64,000 bases of DNA from Qipengyuania spongiae (GCF_026168555.1 NZ_CP092471.1:72501-136500), one strand, 5' to 3'. Shown: positions 51,821 through 60,388, counted from the first letter of the stretch. Numbers and translations: made by a program. The notes: generated by a model from the letters alone, not told the origin.

Positions 51821-53235
51821 ACGTTTCCGCCTCTTCCATCGCCAATTCGCTGGGCATCGGCAGCGGGGTCGACATGACCGGCCTCGCCACTCAGCTCGCC
51901 GAAGCGCAGTTCGCCGGACGCAACCAGCGGCTGACCGCGCAGTCCGAGACGCTGGAACGGCGGATCTCGCTCGCCGGGTCGATCCGCAGCTCGCTTACGA
52001 CCTTTGCCTCGGCGCTGGGCGACCGGCTGCGGACCGGCGATCTCGCGCCGCTTCCGACGATCACCAATTCGGCCGTCGCGGCGGTGTCGAGCCCGATCGG
52101 GACGGTCGGCAAGGGCACTTATTCGCTCGAGGTGACGAAGCTGGCGAGCAATCAGGTGCTCACCGGCCCCAATTACGCGCGCGCCGCCGACACGGTCGGC
52201 GCGGGCAGGCTCACCTTCCGCTTCGGCCAGACCAGCGCGACCAGCTTCACCGAGGACACGGCGAGCACCCCGCTCTCGATCGAGATCGCGCCCGGCGCCA
52301 CGCTGAACGACGTCGCGGCCGCGATCAACGCGAAGAATGGCGGGCTCAGCGCCTATGTGGCGCAGACCGATGCCGGTGCCCAACTCGTCATCAAGGGCGC
52401 GGACGGCGCCAAGAAGGGTTTTACCATCGAAGCGGTCGAGGACGGCGCCAATCCAGGCCTCGCGAACCTCGCCTGGCAGCCGGGTGGCGATCCGGCGCGT
52501 CTGCTCAAGGCTTCGGCCGATGCCGAATTCCTGCTCGACGGGATCGCCCGGCGCAGCAGCTCGAACACGATCGACAACATCGCGCCGGGCCTCTCGCTCT
52601 CACTTACCGGCATCAACCCCGGCGCTCCCGCGACCATCGGCTTCAACAATTCGACCGCGGCGCTCACCTCGGCGATGCAGGACATCACCGGCGCGCTGAA
52701 CGAGATCGTGGCGGACCTGCGCACCGCGACCGATCCGATGACCGGCGACCTTGCCCGCGACAGCGGCGCGCGGGCGCTCAAGCGCACACTCTCGGCCCTG
52801 GGCACGACCGTGATCCTGCCAAACGCTCCGGCAGGTTCGCCGCGCACGCTCGCCGAGCTCGGCCTCGCCATCCAGCGCGACGGCAGCTTCACCTTCGACA
52901 GCGCCCGCATGGCCGAAGTCGTGAACCGCGATCCGGCGGGCGTGGCGGCGATGTTCACCACGCGCATCGACGGCATCTATTCGACCATCGATCGGATCGC
53001 GCGCTCCAGCAGCGCCACCAGCGACCCGGCTTCGCTGGCGGGATCGGTGGCCCGCTACCAGTCGCAGTCGGAGCAGATCCGCAACGATCTCGACAAGCTC
53101 GCCGAACAGCAGGAAACGCTGCGCGCCAACATGGTTGCGCGCTTCGCCAAGGCCGACAGCAATGTCGCCGCGTCGAAATCCACCCTGACCTTCCTCCAGT
53201 CGCAGATCGATGCTTGGAACGCCCAGAAGAACTGA
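51817..53235 (+). CDS. fliD: Flagellar filament cap protein FliD
   Basis: A 472-residue cap protein. N-terminal VDMTGLATQLAEAQFAGRN and the C-terminal region (LASSVAR-like LAGSVARYQSQSEQIRNDL and coiled tail LTFLQSQIDAWNAQKN) fit FliD. The TYSLEVTKLAS beta region is also typical. It sits at the tip of the filament and helps add flagellin. fliS follows after one base. Confidence 0.93.
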   Translation: MNVSASSIANSLGIGSGVDMTGLATQLAEAQFAGRNQRLTAQSETLERRISLAGSIRSSLTTFASALGDRLRTGDLAPLPTITNSAVAAVSSPIGTVGKGTYSLEVTKLASNQVLTGPNYARAADTVGAGRLTFRFGQTSATSFTEDTASTPLSIEIAPGATLNDVAAAINAKNGGLSAYVAQTDAGAQLVIKGADGAKKGFTIEAVEDGANPGLANLAWQPGGDPARLLKASADAEFLLDGIARRSSSNTIDNIAPGLSLSLTGINPGAPATIGFNNSTAALTSAMQDITGALNEIVADLRTATDPMTGDLARDSGARALKRTLSALGTTVILPNAPAGSPRTLAELGLAIQRDGSFTFDSARMAEVVNRDPAGVAAMFTTRIDGIYSTIDRIARSSSATSDPASLAGSVARYQSQSEQIRNDLDKLAEQQETLRANMVARFAKADSNVAASKSTLTFLQSQIDAWNAQKN

Positions 53236-53236
53236 C

Positions 53237-53617
53237 ATGCTGAGCCGTTCCAGACCCAACGAGGCCTACCGCCAGACCAGTTTCGAAGCGCGCCTGCTCG
53301 GCAGCTCCCGCGAGGAGCTGGTGCTGTTCTGCCTCGAGGATTTCCTCGACAATCTGCGCCACCTCGAACTCGCCGATACGCGCGAAGATCGTCAGGGTCG
53401 CAGCCGGGCCATCACCCGCTGCGTCACCGCGCTGACGGCGCTGGAGCTCGGCATCGACCGCAACGCCGAAATGGGCGCGACGCTAGCCCAGTTCTACGGA
53501 TCCGCGAAGAGCACCCTGCTGGACTCGATCCGCCAGACCGATACGCGCGCGATCGCGGGCCTGAAGACCGATTTCGGCGAGATCGCCGGCGCATTTCGCG
53601 GGGCGCTCTACAACTAG
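53237..53617 (+). CDS. fliS: Flagellin export chaperone FliS
   Basis: A 126-residue helical chaperone: YRQTSFEARLLGSSREELVL, RAITRCVTALTALELGID and LAQFYGSAKSTLLDSIRQTD fit FliS, which binds the flagellin C-terminus before export. It is the last gene of the long + strand fli operon and converges with fliA. Confidence 0.9.
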   Translation: MLSRSRPNEAYRQTSFEARLLGSSREELVLFCLEDFLDNLRHLELADTREDRQGRSRAITRCVTALTALELGIDRNAEMGATLAQFYGSAKSTLLDSIRQTDTRAIAGLKTDFGEIAGAFRGALYN

Positions 53618-53665
53618 AGCGGCCCCGCGTCTCGCAGAAGAGGCGCATCGCCAGTTCAAGCAATG

Positions 53666-53711
53666 AAAAACGCTCGCAAGCCGCGGCGCGCTGCGCTGGC
53701 GGCTGCGAGCG
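53666..53711 (-). terminator. Intrinsic terminator of the fliA operon
   Basis: CGCTCGCAAGCCGC (53671-53684) pairs with GCGGCTGCGAGCG (53699-53711) with one bulge. Read on the - strand, the hairpin is followed directly by TTTTT. It is placed 18 bases past the fliA stop; on the + strand it could also stop fliS transcripts. Confidence 0.75.
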
Positions 53712-53728
53712 ACCTAACGCGCAGCGCG

Positions 53729-54454
53729 TCAATCAGCCTCGGCGGAGACGAGGCCGAGGCGCAGCTTCTCCAGCGCGCTCGACTTCAGCTGATGGACGCG
53801 CGGGACGCTCACATCGAGGATCGCGGCGATCTCGGTGAGGTTCAGCTCCTCGAGGAAATGGAGCTGGATAATCAGCTGCAAGCGCTCGGGAAGCGCGGCG
53901 ATCGCATCGGTCAGCGCTTCCTTGTCGGCCGCTTCCAGCAGGCGCATCTCTGCATTGGGTTCGTCGCTGACGAAGGAAGGATTGCTATCCGAATAGCATT
54001 CTTCCAGATCGACCAGCTTGGTCGCCACCTGCCCCCGAGCCTTGTGGAATTCGTCGACCGACACGCCCAGCGCGAAGGCGGTTTCCTCGGCGCTGGGATC
54101 GCGGCCCAGCTCGCGGCGCAATTCGTCGGCGGCCGCGTCCATCTTGCGGCGCAATGCTGCCGAGCCACGGACATGGTGCGATTGCGAGCGCAACAGATCG
54201 ATCATCGCCCCGCGCACCCGGATCTTGGCATAGGCGGCAAAGCCGTCCTCGCTCGGCCGCTCGTGCCGCTGGGCACATTCGGTGAGCGCGATCATCCCCG
54301 CCTGGAGCAGGTCGTCGATGTCGAGCGAGGCGCTGCAGCTGCTCTCGTAATACCAGGCCAGCTTGCGGACCATGGGCAGGAAACGCTCGATCCGCTGGTT
54401 GATCTCGGTCGCGTAAGCGCGCTGCGCATTGAAGTTCGAATGGTCGTATTTCAT
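53729..54454 (-). CDS. fliA: RNA polymerase sigma factor FliA (sigma-28)
   Basis: A 241-residue sigma-70-family factor of the FliA/WhiG group. Region 2 shows IDDLLQAGMIALTECAQRH and the DNA-melting block FAAYAKIRVRGAMIDLLRSQ. Region 4 shows LPERLQLIIQLHFLEELNLT and SVPRVHQLKSSALEKLR. It transcribes late flagellar genes such as flagellin and is inhibited by FlgM, encoded nearby. ATG 54454 overlaps the flhA stop. Confidence 0.95.
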   Translation of the reverse strand: MKYDHSNFNAQRAYATEINQRIERFLPMVRKLAWYYESSCSASLDIDDLLQAGMIALTECAQRHERPSEDGFAAYAKIRVRGAMIDLLRSQSHHVRGSAALRRKMDAAADELRRELGRDPSAEETAFALGVSVDEFHKARGQVATKLVDLEECYSDSNPSFVSDEPNAEMRLLEAADKEALTDAIAALPERLQLIIQLHFLEELNLTEIAAILDVSVPRVHQLKSSALEKLRLGLVSAEAD

Positions 54455-56553
54455 GCTGCAAGGGCCTCCGTTGAATGGCCGAGTTGTGCAGGATTTCCGT
54501 AGTTTTCGTCGCCGACCACCGCGATCACCTCGATCGGCTGGGCGGCGGGGAGTTCGCTGATCGAAAGCACCAGGCATTGCGGCGCGCGCAGGCGCAGCAG
54601 CGCGGCGAGCGCGCGGCGGGCGCGGGGCTGGACGATCAGGGCAGGCCGGGTTGCGGCCGGATCGCGCTGGGCGACGATCGCGGCGATGCGCTCTCCGATC
54701 GAGCGGGCAAGGTCGGGCTCGATCACGATCTCGCCCGAGGCCGGGTCCTGAAGACCGCCGACCACCATTTCCTCGAGCTGGGCGGCGAGCGTGATCACCG
54801 GCAGCTTGGCATTGGGCGGGCAGAGTTCGGCCACCATCATCGAGCCGAGATCAGCGCGGATGATATCGATCAGGCGCTCGTGGTCCGCCGTCTGCTGTGC
54901 CGCAAGCGAGATGCTGGAGAACACGCGCAAGGCGTGGCGCAACGAGATGCCATCGGCCAGCAATGCCTTCAGCAGGCGGGTGACGGCCGCGAGGGTCAGC
55001 GGCTGCGGTGTGATCGTGTCGATCAACTGGCCATGACGGACACGCAGATGGTCGATCAGGTCGCGGACCTGGTCCGGCCCCAGCAGGTCCTGCGCCCGTG
55101 CGCCGAGCAGTTGGTGGATCTGGGTGGCGATCACGCTTTCCGGATCGACCGCGAGATAGCCTTCGGCCACCGCGAGATCGCGGGCGCCGGTTTCGATCCA
55201 CAGCGCCGGGCAGCCAAAGCTCGGATCGACCGTCGCCTCGCCCTGAACCGCGTTCGAGCGCATGACTTCGCCGGTATCGATGGCAAGCAGATGGCCCGGC
55301 TTCAATTTGCCGCCGCCGATCGTCGCTCCGCCCAGCGTGATGCGATAGCCGTCGGGCTCGACCTCGAAACTGTCCTCGATGCGAAACTGGGGCACGATGA
55401 ATCCGAAGCTCTGGCACATCTGCTTGCGCAGTCCGGTCAGCCGGCCGACCAACGTCGCGCCGTGCTTCTCGTCGGTGAGATGGATGAGACCGTAGCCGAG
55501 CTGGATCGTCACCAGCGTCTGGTCGGTCACGTCCTCGATCCCGATATGCGAGGGGTCGGGGGCGGCGACCGGCTCGGGTATCTCGACAGCAACCTGCTGG
55601 CGCTTGCGCAGACTGCGCCACAGCCAGAACGCACCGGCCGCGAGCGGCAGGATGATCGATTGCGGCATCGCCGGGATGCAGCCGATGACGAGCAGGATAC
55701 AGGCGACCGGCAGCCAGATCTTGGGATCGGCAAGCTGGCCGCCGATCTGGCCGGTGAGGTCGCGCGCGTCCGAAACGCGGGTGACGATCACCGCCGCCGC
55801 GATCGAGAGCAGCAGCGCCGGGACCGAGGCGACCAGCGCGTCGCCCACCGCGAGCGTGACGTAGAATTCCGCCGCCTCGCCAATGGACAGGCCGTGAGTC
55901 GAGATCCCGAGCACCAGACCCGCAATCACGTTGATGAGCAGGATCAGCAGCGCGGCGACCGCATCGCCCTTCACGAACTTGCTGGCACCGTCCATCGAGC
56001 CGTAGAAATCGGCCTCGGTGGCGATCTCGACCCGGCGGGCCTTGGCCTCGTCGGCAGTCAGGAGCCCGGCCGCCAGGTCGGCGTCGATCGCCATCTGCTT
56101 GCCCGGAAGAGCGTCTAGCGTGAAGCGCGCCGAAACCTCGGACACGCGGCCCGCGCCCTTGGTGACGACCATCAGGTTAATGATCATCAGGATCAGGAAG
56201 ACAAAGATGCCGACGGCGAAATTGCCGCCGATGAGGAAGGCGCCGAACGCCTCGATCACCTTGCCCGCCGCCTCGCCGCCCTCGTGCCCGTTCAACAGCA
56301 CGATGCGGGTCGAAGCGACGTTGAGCGCCAGACGCAGCAGCGTCGCGAACAGCAGGACCGAGGGGAAGGAGGAAAAGTCGAGCGGCTTCTTGGCGTTCAT
56401 CGCCGCCATCAGGACCGACACCGACAGCGCGATGTTCATCACGAAGAAGACGTCGAGCAGCATCGCCGGGATCGGCATGACCATCAGCAGGATGATCGTG
56501 AGGATACCGATCGGCAGGGCGAGCCCCGGATTGAGATACTGGCGCGCGTTCAC
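54451..56553 (-). CDS. flhA: Flagellar export apparatus protein FlhA
   Basis: A 700-residue protein with eight helices in the first half and a cytoplasmic domain that binds chaperone-cargo complexes. Visible are DVFFVMNIALSVSVLMAAM, the ATEADFYGSMDGASKFVKGD block and GYGLIHLTDEKHG. Start is GTG 56553, overlapping the stop of the transglycosylase gene. Coupled to fliA downstream. Confidence 0.97.
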   Translation of the reverse strand: MNARQYLNPGLALPIGILTIILLMVMPIPAMLLDVFFVMNIALSVSVLMAAMNAKKPLDFSSFPSVLLFATLLRLALNVASTRIVLLNGHEGGEAAGKVIEAFGAFLIGGNFAVGIFVFLILMIINLMVVTKGAGRVSEVSARFTLDALPGKQMAIDADLAAGLLTADEAKARRVEIATEADFYGSMDGASKFVKGDAVAALLILLINVIAGLVLGISTHGLSIGEAAEFYVTLAVGDALVASVPALLLSIAAAVIVTRVSDARDLTGQIGGQLADPKIWLPVACILLVIGCIPAMPQSIILPLAAGAFWLWRSLRKRQQVAVEIPEPVAAPDPSHIGIEDVTDQTLVTIQLGYGLIHLTDEKHGATLVGRLTGLRKQMCQSFGFIVPQFRIEDSFEVEPDGYRITLGGATIGGGKLKPGHLLAIDTGEVMRSNAVQGEATVDPSFGCPALWIETGARDLAVAEGYLAVDPESVIATQIHQLLGARAQDLLGPDQVRDLIDHLRVRHGQLIDTITPQPLTLAAVTRLLKALLADGISLRHALRVFSSISLAAQQTADHERLIDIIRADLGSMMVAELCPPNAKLPVITLAAQLEEMVVGGLQDPASGEIVIEPDLARSIGERIAAIVAQRDPAATRPALIVQPRARRALAALLRLRAPQCLVLSISELPAAQPIEVIAVVGDENYGNPAQLGHSTEALAA

Positions 56554-57407
56554 AGGCCGAACGCCCTGAACTTGCTATAGGCGGCGCTGATATTGGCGCC
56601 GGCGCGATTGCCGCCCCCGCTGCCATCCCCGAAGGTCGAGCGCAGCGTATCCGCCATTGAGGGACGCGCGCTTGCCCCGCCCATCCCGGCAGGCGCAGCG
56701 GCGCTGCTGCCGGCAAAGGATGCCCGCTGCATCGTCCGCTGACCGGCGAGCCCGGCAAATTCGTGCTGGATGCCGCCCATTCCGCCCATCGGCATCGAAG
56801 TGTCGCCATATGCGCGCGCGACCTTGCCGCGCATCAGCTCCATGACCTCGCCGACCGAGCGCGAGGACCCGCCGTTGAAGAAGATCGCCCGGTTGGCCCG
56901 TGCCGCCTGCGGCATCAGCGCCGCGGCGGACTGATCGGGATTGCTCCCGAGCGCGCCCAGGAATTGCTGGGCGCCGCCGAGACCGAGGAAGTGGGCGAGG
57001 TAGAGTTCGGCCGGTTCGGGCTCGCGGCCCAGCGTATTGCGCAGGCCGTCCGCGTTCTCGCGCGTAAGCTCGGCCGCCATGAGCGACGAGGCGTCGGCAT
57101 CGTAGCGCAGGGCAAGGAGCTGGCTGCGGGTCGTCGTATCGGAGACCCTGCCGCCCGATCCGATCGCGGCGTCGGCCCAGTCCATCCCGTGCTTCGCGCC
57201 GTGGCGGTCGAGCGTGCGCAGCCAGGTGGAATCGATGAACTGATAGAGGCCCGTCGCGCTCGACGTGCGGGCCTTCGCGCTGGGGTCGAGGCCGGATTCG
57301 AGCCGCGCCTGGGCCAGCAGATAGTCGAAATCGACACCTGTCCGCGTCGCGGCACGGGCAATGGCGCCCCGCACATCGGCGGTCTGGACGGGATTGATGG
57401 TAGGCAC
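56550..57407 (-). CDS. SLT-family lytic transglycosylase, flagellar
   Basis: A 285-residue protein with an SLT/lysozyme-like domain in the first 150 residues: DYLLAQARLESGLDPSAKA supplies the catalytic Glu, then SATGLYQFIDSTWL and LGLGGAQQFLGALG. No signal peptide, so it may be exported through the flagellar system. It probably opens peptidoglycan for the rod, a role FlgJ plays in enterics. GTG start with GGAGG ribosome site. The Ala/Gly/Met-rich tail is unassigned. Confidence 0.82.
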   Translation of the reverse strand: MPTINPVQTADVRGAIARAATRTGVDFDYLLAQARLESGLDPSAKARTSSATGLYQFIDSTWLRTLDRHGAKHGMDWADAAIGSGGRVSDTTTRSQLLALRYDADASSLMAAELTRENADGLRNTLGREPEPAELYLAHFLGLGGAQQFLGALGSNPDQSAAALMPQAARANRAIFFNGGSSRSVGEVMELMRGKVARAYGDTSMPMGGMGGIQHEFAGLAGQRTMQRASFAGSSAAAPAGMGGASARPSMADTLRSTFGDGSGGGNRAGANISAAYSKFRAFGL

Positions 57408-57481
57408 GGATCCTCCGGGAAACTTGTCCCCGATGGTTCAGCAAGATGCGTGCCAAAAACTCCGCTTCGGTAGCGCCAGCC

Positions 57482-57817
57482 TCAGGCGAGCGCGACGTTC
57501 ATGTTCTGGCGCGGCATCGCCGAATACGGCGCGCCGCTGCCGGTGAACGCGCTGAGACGGTTCTGGACGTTCGTGGCAATCAAATTGCGCAACCGGCGGT
57601 TGATCTCGTTCAAACGGCGCACTGCATCGAGTACACCGAGGCATTCCTCGTCGAGACTGCTCTGCTCGACCTCTTCCAGACGGGTGCACAAATCGAGCTT
57701 GCCCTGCGTGCAATTGACGATGCGGTCGAGATCGAGAGCGGCAAGCGCCTGCCGCTCGCCCTGCAAAAGCGCGAGCATCTGTTGCAGGGTGGCCAGGGTT
57801 TCCTGGGTGCGGGTCAT
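57482..57817 (-). CDS. flgN: Flagellar chaperone FlgN-like protein
   Basis: A 111-residue helical protein (TLATLQQMLALLQGERQALA, DLDRIVNCTQGKLDLCTRLE, RRLNEINRRLRNLIATNVQN). The pattern and position next to flgM fit FlgN, the chaperone for the hook-associated proteins FlgK and FlgL. Start overlaps the flgM stop by one base (TGATG). Confidence 0.82.
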   Translation of the reverse strand: MTRTQETLATLQQMLALLQGERQALAALDLDRIVNCTQGKLDLCTRLEEVEQSSLDEECLGVLDAVRRLNEINRRLRNLIATNVQNRLSAFTGSGAPYSAMPRQNMNVALA

Positions 57818-58101
57818 CAAGAGACCTTTCCGTAGAGGCTCGACGCGATGAAGGCGTCGGCGATCTTTGCGGGGATGAGTGGATATTTGCCTTCCTGCAG
57901 CGCCTTGCGGATCTCGGCCACGCGGTCCTGATTGACCGGGACCTGCCGTCCGGCGGCAAGCGGCGAGGAAGCGATGGGGGCTTCGGACTGGCGCGCTTCG
58001 GCGGCGACTTTCTGCGTCGCTGCGACCTTTTCGGCTGCTGATGCGACGGCCTTCGGGCCCCGCGCAGTTCCTCCGAAATCCGGCAATCCGATAATACGCA
58101 T
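57817..58101 (-). CDS. flgM: Anti-sigma-28 factor FlgM
   Basis: A 94-residue protein with a disordered Ala-rich front and the sigma-binding C-terminal helix (VNQDRVAEIRKALQEGKYPL, then IPAKIADAFIASS). FlgM blocks FliA until it is exported through the finished hook. A sigma-28-like promoter lies directly upstream, so FliA would feed back on its own inhibitor. flgN follows coupled. Confidence 0.88.
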   Translation of the reverse strand: MRIIGLPDFGGTARGPKAVASAAEKVAATQKVAAEARQSEAPIASSPLAAGRQVPVNQDRVAEIRKALQEGKYPLIPAKIADAFIASSLYGKVS

Positions 58102-58130
58102 CGATTCGCTCCATCATCTGGTCAGTGAAC

Positions 58131-58156
58131 AGAACGGCGATCGATGCGCGGCTTTA
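58131..58156 (-). promoter_or_regulatory. Probable sigma-28 promoter of flgM
   Basis: On the - strand TAAA is separated by 14 bases from GCCGTTCT, close to the sigma-28 pattern seen for flagellin (15-base spacing). It is 30 bases before the flgM start. The one-base shorter spacing lowers confidence. Confidence 0.55.
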
Positions 58157-58181
58157 ACCCCCCGGCAACGATTTTTGCCGG

Positions 58182-58724
58182 TTACGGCAAATCGATGCCG
58201 ACCTGACCGGGCCGGATCACGATCGCGCGCAGCGTTTCCGTGCGCTCCCCGCTGGCGCGGACCTTGATCCACTCCCCCTGCGCTCCGTCCTCGACGGCAG
58301 AGCCTTGCCGGATGAGAGAGAAGCCCTTGCCGCGCATCAGGATGCTGACGTTCTCGCCGCGCCTGACGATGGCCGGACCCATCTGGGTCGGCTGTGCGGG
58401 ATTGGCGGCGAGGGCGCTGCTGCGCGCTCCGCCATCAACGGCAACGTAGATTTTCCAGCCCGCCACGGGGCAGGCGACCTGCACCGAACGCTGGTCGCGG
58501 CCGAACCACTGAAGATCGAGCGGCGCCTGGCAGTCGGTGAGGCGCAGGCGCCGGTCCACGGGGAGCTTGGCCCCGCCCGGCTCGCCCACGCCGGCACCGG
58601 TGAAATCGGCAACCGCGCGATCGATGACGGAAAGCTCCATCGGCGCCGCGGCGAAGGCGGTGGTGGCTAGGCCGAGCGCAAGGCCCGGAAGAATAATCGA
58701 TCCGAGAAGGGTTCGCTGCGTCAT
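58182..58724 (-). CDS. flgA: Flagella basal body P-ring formation protein FlgA
   Basis: A 180-residue periplasmic chaperone with a signal peptide (LPGLALGLATTAFAAAP) and the SAF-type C-terminal domain: GPAIVRRGENVSILMRGKGF, QGEWIKVRASGERTETLRAI, VIRPGQVGIDLP. It helps FlgI form the P ring. It is the first gene between the flgM region and the motA/B-like pair. Confidence 0.88.
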   Translation of the reverse strand: MTQRTLLGSIILPGLALGLATTAFAAAPMELSVIDRAVADFTGAGVGEPGGAKLPVDRRLRLTDCQAPLDLQWFGRDQRSVQVACPVAGWKIYVAVDGGARSSALAANPAQPTQMGPAIVRRGENVSILMRGKGFSLIRQGSAVEDGAQGEWIKVRASGERTETLRAIVIRPGQVGIDLP

Positions 58725-58778
58725 TGGCTACGGCTCCGCAATGTCTGACAGGCCCCGACAGGGCGCATTTATATCAGA

Positions 58779-59201
58779 TTACTTTGCAAGGTCCGTGCCA
58801 TCCTCTCCGCTGCGCAGGTAATCGACCACGACAACGGTCTGGTCGGAAGCACCTTTGGCAACCATCAGGCGTGCCTCGACCCCGGCCGCTTCGGCTTCTT
58901 CCAGCAGGCGGTCGCCTTCGGCCACAGCGGCCGCGCGCTCGCCTTGGCGGTACTCGATGGAAATGGTCGCGACCTGCCGTTTGTCGGTCACCGTGTCGCG
59001 CAGCCAATCGGCGATATTCTCGCCGCGAGCGGGATTGTGGACGGCGAGCGCCGAGGTACTTTCGGCAGCCGCGCGCTTCTCGCTGGCGACGGGTGCCTGG
59101 CGCTCGGACGGTTCGACCGCTGCCTGGGCGGTGATCAGGAACAGGATCAGGGCGAGGTCCGCCGTGATCGTCTGCCATCCCGATGTTGCGCGCAAGATCA
59201 T
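58779..59201 (-). CDS. MotB-like stator protein without an OmpA domain (putative)
   Basis: A 140-residue protein with one N-terminal helix, GWQTITADLALILFLITAQ. It has the MotB spacing of a Trp six residues before an Asp (Asp15) within the helix, the proton-carrying residue in stators. The rest is a linker and about 60 residues of alpha/beta sequence (ATISIEYRQGERAAAVAEGD, then VEARLMVAKGASDQTVVVVD). A canonical MotB is twice as long and ends in a peptidoglycan-binding domain; there is no room for a full one. It is coupled to the MotA-like gene (ATGA). The identity is inference. Confidence 0.6.
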   Translation of the reverse strand: MILRATSGWQTITADLALILFLITAQAAVEPSERQAPVASEKRAAAESTSALAVHNPARGENIADWLRDTVTDKRQVATISIEYRQGERAAAVAEGDRLLEEAEAAGVEARLMVAKGASDQTVVVVDYLRSGEDGTDLAK

Positions 59202-59854
59202 GCCGCTTCCCGTTCGCCATCGGTGTGCGGCGGCGCGACGCCCGTCTGGCGGATGCCCTGTTCGAGCCAGGCAAGCACCTCGTCCCGGTCCTGCTCCTCC
59301 CGGCGGGAACGGCGTGCGATTGCGCTGCCGAGCGGGGCGAAGATGAAGTTCGCGGCGACGAGCCCGTACAGCGTCGTAATGACGGCCATCGCGATCGCGC
59401 CGACTAGGCTGCTGTCCTGCCCGCCAGAGCCGGGCGCCTGCGCCAGCGCGACAAGCGTGCCCGCGAGGCCGAATACCGGTGCGAGTTCGGCAGCGCTTTC
59501 GAACACGCGCATCGCGGTCTGCGAATGGGTCAGCCGGGCGAGCTTGAACTTCGCGTGCTCGCCATGAAGCGACTGGATCGAGCGCTGGTTGATGATGAGA
59601 TCGGAGAGACTGTCGAATTCGTTGTCGCCGAAATGGCGCGGCTCGGCTCTGATGAACCCGTCATTGGCGATCTCGCGGATCTGCACCGCGAGCTCGGCCT
59701 TGGCCTGTGGCACGTCGAACGGCCTGTCGAACAGATTTCGGAGGCCCACCAGCGCGATGCGGCTGTCGGCGATGCCACAGCGCAGCACCGTCGCCGCGAG
59801 CGTCCCGAACAGGACGATGGCGATCGCTTCGGGATCGAACCAGGGTTGGAACAT
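59198..59854 (-). CDS. MotA/ExbB/TolQ-family stator protein (putative MotA)
   Basis: A 218-residue inner-membrane protein with MotA-like features: WFDPEAIAIVLFGTLAATVL (start helix), a cytoplasmic loop with charged helices, and two later helices ELAPVFGLAGTLVALAQAP and IAMAVITTLYGLVAANFIF. It is shorter than E. coli MotA (295). ATG 59854 has AGGAG 11 bases upstream; a TTG nine codons earlier is less likely. It overlaps the MotB-like gene by four bases and sits among flagellar genes, so a proton- or sodium-driven stator is inferred. Confidence 0.72.
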   Translation of the reverse strand: MFQPWFDPEAIAIVLFGTLAATVLRCGIADSRIALVGLRNLFDRPFDVPQAKAELAVQIREIANDGFIRAEPRHFGDNEFDSLSDLIINQRSIQSLHGEHAKFKLARLTHSQTAMRVFESAAELAPVFGLAGTLVALAQAPGSGGQDSSLVGAIAMAVITTLYGLVAANFIFAPLGSAIARRSRREEQDRDEVLAWLEQGIRQTGVAPPHTDGEREAA

Positions 59855-59991
59855 CGGGGCAGCTACTCCTTGCCCCACCAAGAACGGCGCGCGGCGGCAC
59901 AGATTTATCCGGTGGCCAAACTTTGCCGCTTACCGGCAAAAGCCTGCCAGCCCTTGCCGCTTTCCCCGTTTCAGGACCGGTAAAAGCATTT

Positions 59992-60007
59992 TGGCACGCC
60001 GCTTGCT
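59992..60007 (+). promoter_or_regulatory. Sigma-54 promoter of the flgB operon
   Basis: TGGCACG-CCGC-TTGCT matches the sigma-54 -24/-12 consensus exactly with 10 bases between GG and GC. It lies 33 bases before the flgB ATG, which has GGAGG. It should be the target of the activator at 38631-39884. Confidence 0.88.
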
Positions 60008-60040
60008 TACCCGTCTCGCGTAATAATCGCGGAGGCTCAG

Positions 60041-60388
60041 ATGAGCGAAGGTTTGTTCGGCATTCACGGGGCGGCGCTGGAGATCCGGTCGCAGCGCATG
60101 GGTGTGCTCGGCTCGAATATCGCCAATGCGGCGACGCCCGGATACAAAGCGCGCGACGTCGACTTCGCCGCCGCTTTGCAGGCGCGTCTGGGCGGTGAGG
60201 AAGCGGACAGCGCGGCCAATGGAGCCGTGCGCTATCGCATCCCCACAATGGCGACACTCGACGGAAATACGGTCGAGATGTCGACCGAGCAGGCGGCTTT
60301 CGCGGAGAACGCCGTCGCTTACTCGGCGACGCTCAACTTCCTGCGCGGCCGGGTCGAGACCGTGACCCGCGCGATCCGGGGCGAATGA
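60041..60388 (+). CDS. flgB: Flagellar proximal rod protein FlgB
   Basis: A 115-residue rod protein: LEIRSQRMGVLGSNIANAAT with PGYKARDVDF and the C-terminal EMSTEQAAFAENAVAYSATL match FlgB. GGAGG ribosome site upstream. It is the first gene of flgBCDEFGH and overlaps flgC by four bases. Confidence 0.94.
   Translation: MSEGLFGIHGAALEIRSQRMGVLGSNIANAATPGYKARDVDFAAALQARLGGEEADSAANGAVRYRIPTMATLDGNTVEMSTEQAAFAENAVAYSATLNFLRGRVETVTRAIRGE

Noticed and set aside
54475..56118. 547-codon open frame on the + strand across flhA
   Set aside because: Antisense of flhA with no recognisable motifs.
59930..59955. Sigma-54 promoter upstream of the MotA-like gene (TGGCAGGCTTTTGCC on the - strand)
   Set aside because: Spacing between GG and GC is 9, not 10, and sigma-54 spacing is strict.
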